64,000 nucleotides of DNA. Origin: Bacteroidia bacterium. Lineage in GTDB: Bacteria > Bacteroidota > Bacteroidia > Chitinophagales > Chitinophagaceae. The position numbers were made by a program, and so were the translations under genes. The notes below the pieces were generated by a model that saw nothing but the letters and a program-made list of their open reading frames with translations, did not search any database and was not told the origin of the DNA. Below are positions 62,796-64,000 of the stretch, piece after piece (the stretch's first letter is position 1; the number at the start of each line of letters is the position of its first letter). The stretch is from NCBI GenBank assembly GCA_030427635.1, contig JAUIBA010000018.1:24615-88614 (forward strand), written 5' to 3'.

Positions 62796-64000
62796 TTACT
62801 GTTTTATAAGACGACCACGATATATGCATTCCCCACCGGTAACTACTACCGTATAGTAGCCGGCAGGCCATGTATTTATATCCAGTGTTATTGCTACCCT
62901 GCCAGCCGGTTGCTGCAGTACACGCTGCCCCAATGCATTATAAACCGAGAGTACAGAACCTGATACCGGAGTTACAGGCATTACTATGCTTACAGACTGC
63001 GTGGCTGGTACAGGGTGTACAGTAAGCCACCTGAGCGGAGAAGAAACATCATGCACCGATACCGCCTGCTGCCAGTGCTGCCACGCAGTATCCGCCACTT
63101 GCCGCAGACCATTAAAATTCTCTATTACCGGACAGCCTCCGGCACTACTATCTACTACCAATGCCATCACCAAACGCTCCTTTGCCCCCGCAGGCAATGT
63201 AAAATCGTTTGAGGCAAGTACATAACGACGGTCTCCGGGATTATTACCATCACTACATTCGTTAATGTCAATATCTTCAGAAATTATCCGCACACCACTA
63301 CTTATTTTCCCTCTTATGTAGTTGTTACATTGTGTATCAGAAACAGGGGCAGTGTGGAAAGTGGGATCATTATTATAGTAAGTACAAACACCTGCTGGCA
63401 CATATATATCAGGGACATCGCCCGGTAATCTTACAAACGTAATACCCCGGGCTGGTGGTATTAGTCCATATGAGTTAACCGGATGCCCTACTGTGCCGCC
63501 ATCATCATTCGTCCCATTGTAAGTAATAGCCATCCTGTGTACAGAGTCATACCCTATAAAATCATCCAGATAATAACCTAAATCCACATCATCCCATATT
63601 GCCATGCGCATGTTTTCATAATCCCGGCCCGACTTATTTATGACCATGTAATCATGATACACAACGTAATCTATCAGTGTATTGCGCTTATACGCATAAG
63701 CCAGTGCATGCACCTGTACCTTTAGTGGCTTACCAGAAGTCTCATCATGCGAAGGACCATTATCACTGAATACCCAAAACAGTGTCTGCTCTCCCTTTAT
63801 GTCAGGGTAATCACCTTTCAGTGGCTGGTAAGTACCATCTCCGTTCACATCTATAAACGGGGCCATATCCTCCGTAATGGTAAGCGGCACACCATCCTTT
63901 CCCGCTGCATAGGCATTCCCTTTTGCAGGCCATGTCAGTATGGCTTCTGGGGTATTACCTGTATGGTGCATAATGTTGCTGAGATGTAGTGCTACATCGC
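62796..64000 (-). CDS. Secreted T9SS type A cargo protein, paralog B (partial)
   Basis: The frame is open to the right edge: codons upstream of the first ATG (63971) read DVALHLSNIMHHTGNTPEAILTW, matching DVNTHLGNAGHTIANTPEAILTW of paralog A, so the true start lies beyond 64000. About 401 residues are visible. They repeat paralog A's order, including VNGDGTYQPLKGDYPDIKGEQ and DVDLGYYLDDFIGYDSVHRM, and end in a sorting domain (VHPVPATQSVSIVMPV ... YRGRLIKQ). Tandem duplication is evident. Confidence 0.82.
   Translation of the reverse strand, partial: DVALHLSNIMHHTGNTPEAILTWPAKGNAYAAGKDGVPLTITEDMAPFIDVNGDGTYQPLKGDYPDIKGEQTLFWVFSDNGPSHDETSGKPLKVQVHALAYAYKRNTLIDYVVYHDYMVINKSGRDYENMRMAIWDDVDLGYYLDDFIGYDSVHRMAITYNGTNDDGGTVGHPVNSYGLIPPARGITFVRLPGDVPDIYVPAGVCTYYNNDPTFHTAPVSDTQCNNYIRGKISSGVRIISEDIDINECSDGNNPGDRRYVLASNDFTLPAGAKERLVMALVVDSSAGGCPVIENFNGLRQVADTAWQHWQQAVSVHDVSSPLRWLTVHPVPATQSVSIVMPVTPVSGSVLSVYNALGQRVLQQPAGRVAITLDINTWPAGYYTVVVTGGECIYRGRLIKQ

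Noticed and set aside
1..64000. tRNA, rRNA, CRISPR, insertion sequence or prophage
   Set aside because: No cloverleaf with a GTTCGA-type T arm, no regularly spaced repeats, no transposase or phage proteins were found in any spacer or frame that I read.

Overview
The window is chromosomal DNA from a Bacteroidota bacterium, most likely in or near the Chitinophagaceae. Evidence: at least seven secreted proteins end in type IX secretion (T9SS, Por) sorting domains; many starts are preceded by the Bacteroidota -7 promoter element TAnnTTTG rather than a strong Shine-Dalgarno; and Bacteroidota-typical families occur (DUF6427, DUF4402, long-form IspG, PurS/PurQ). I saw no rRNA, tRNA, CRISPR array, insertion sequence or prophage. 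The window looks like mostly stable housekeeping chromosome with accessory secreted proteins and one AT-rich, probably transferred gene.

Layout. 1-6.7 kb (mostly minus): start of a CNNM/CorC-type membrane protein, a heme lipoprotein, a MauG-type di-heme peroxidase, and a 1253-residue secreted phytase-like/PhoX-like fusion. 6.8-16.7 kb (plus): DUF6427 membrane protein, purQ, a stand-alone DsbD N-domain protein, dsbD, heme A synthase, a TMTC-like TPR membrane protein, pssA, purS, rsmI. 16.7-28.2 kb (mostly minus): radA, a repeat-rich T9SS protein (plus), a tetR-tolC-adaptor-RND efflux operon, tyrS, ubiX. 28.3-33.5 kb: a periplasmic thioredoxin, a T9SS protein broken at a G9 tract, a flavin amine oxidase, a GreA/B-like protein, and a DUF4402 protein behind a cluster of palindromes. 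33.7-41 kb (minus): a small anchored protein, ispG, a T9SS beta-propeller protein, and bioB-bioF-bioD. 41-48.6 kb: a small T9SS protein, a TrmH methyltransferase, a lipoprotein, an SDR with an AraC regulator, a VIT/CCC1 transporter, a lone HARE + nuclease-like protein, a TerB-like protein and alanine dehydrogenase. 48.8-52.1 kb (plus): rpoN, a YjbR protein, a MORN/YwqK-like protein and an outer-membrane barrel. 52.1-57.4 kb (minus): parA-parB-dapB-panD-flippase-like-rfaE2 and an MBL hydrolase. 57.7-64 kb: an unknown small protein, DoxX, a GT4 glycosyltransferase, an MFS transporter and two tandem paralogous T9SS cargo genes, the last cut by the window edge.

Themes. Disulfide and cytochrome handling (DsbD, its extra N-domain, thioredoxin, heme A synthase, MauG, heme lipoprotein) recurs. 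Biotin synthesis is an overlapping three-gene operon without bioA. Two purine genes sit about 8 kb apart in different transcription units. The best candidates for new biology are the poly-G frameshift just before a T9SS signal, the palindrome cluster upstream of the DUF4402 gene, the lone HARE-nuclease gene, and a dispersed intergenic repeat with core AGTAGATGGTA.
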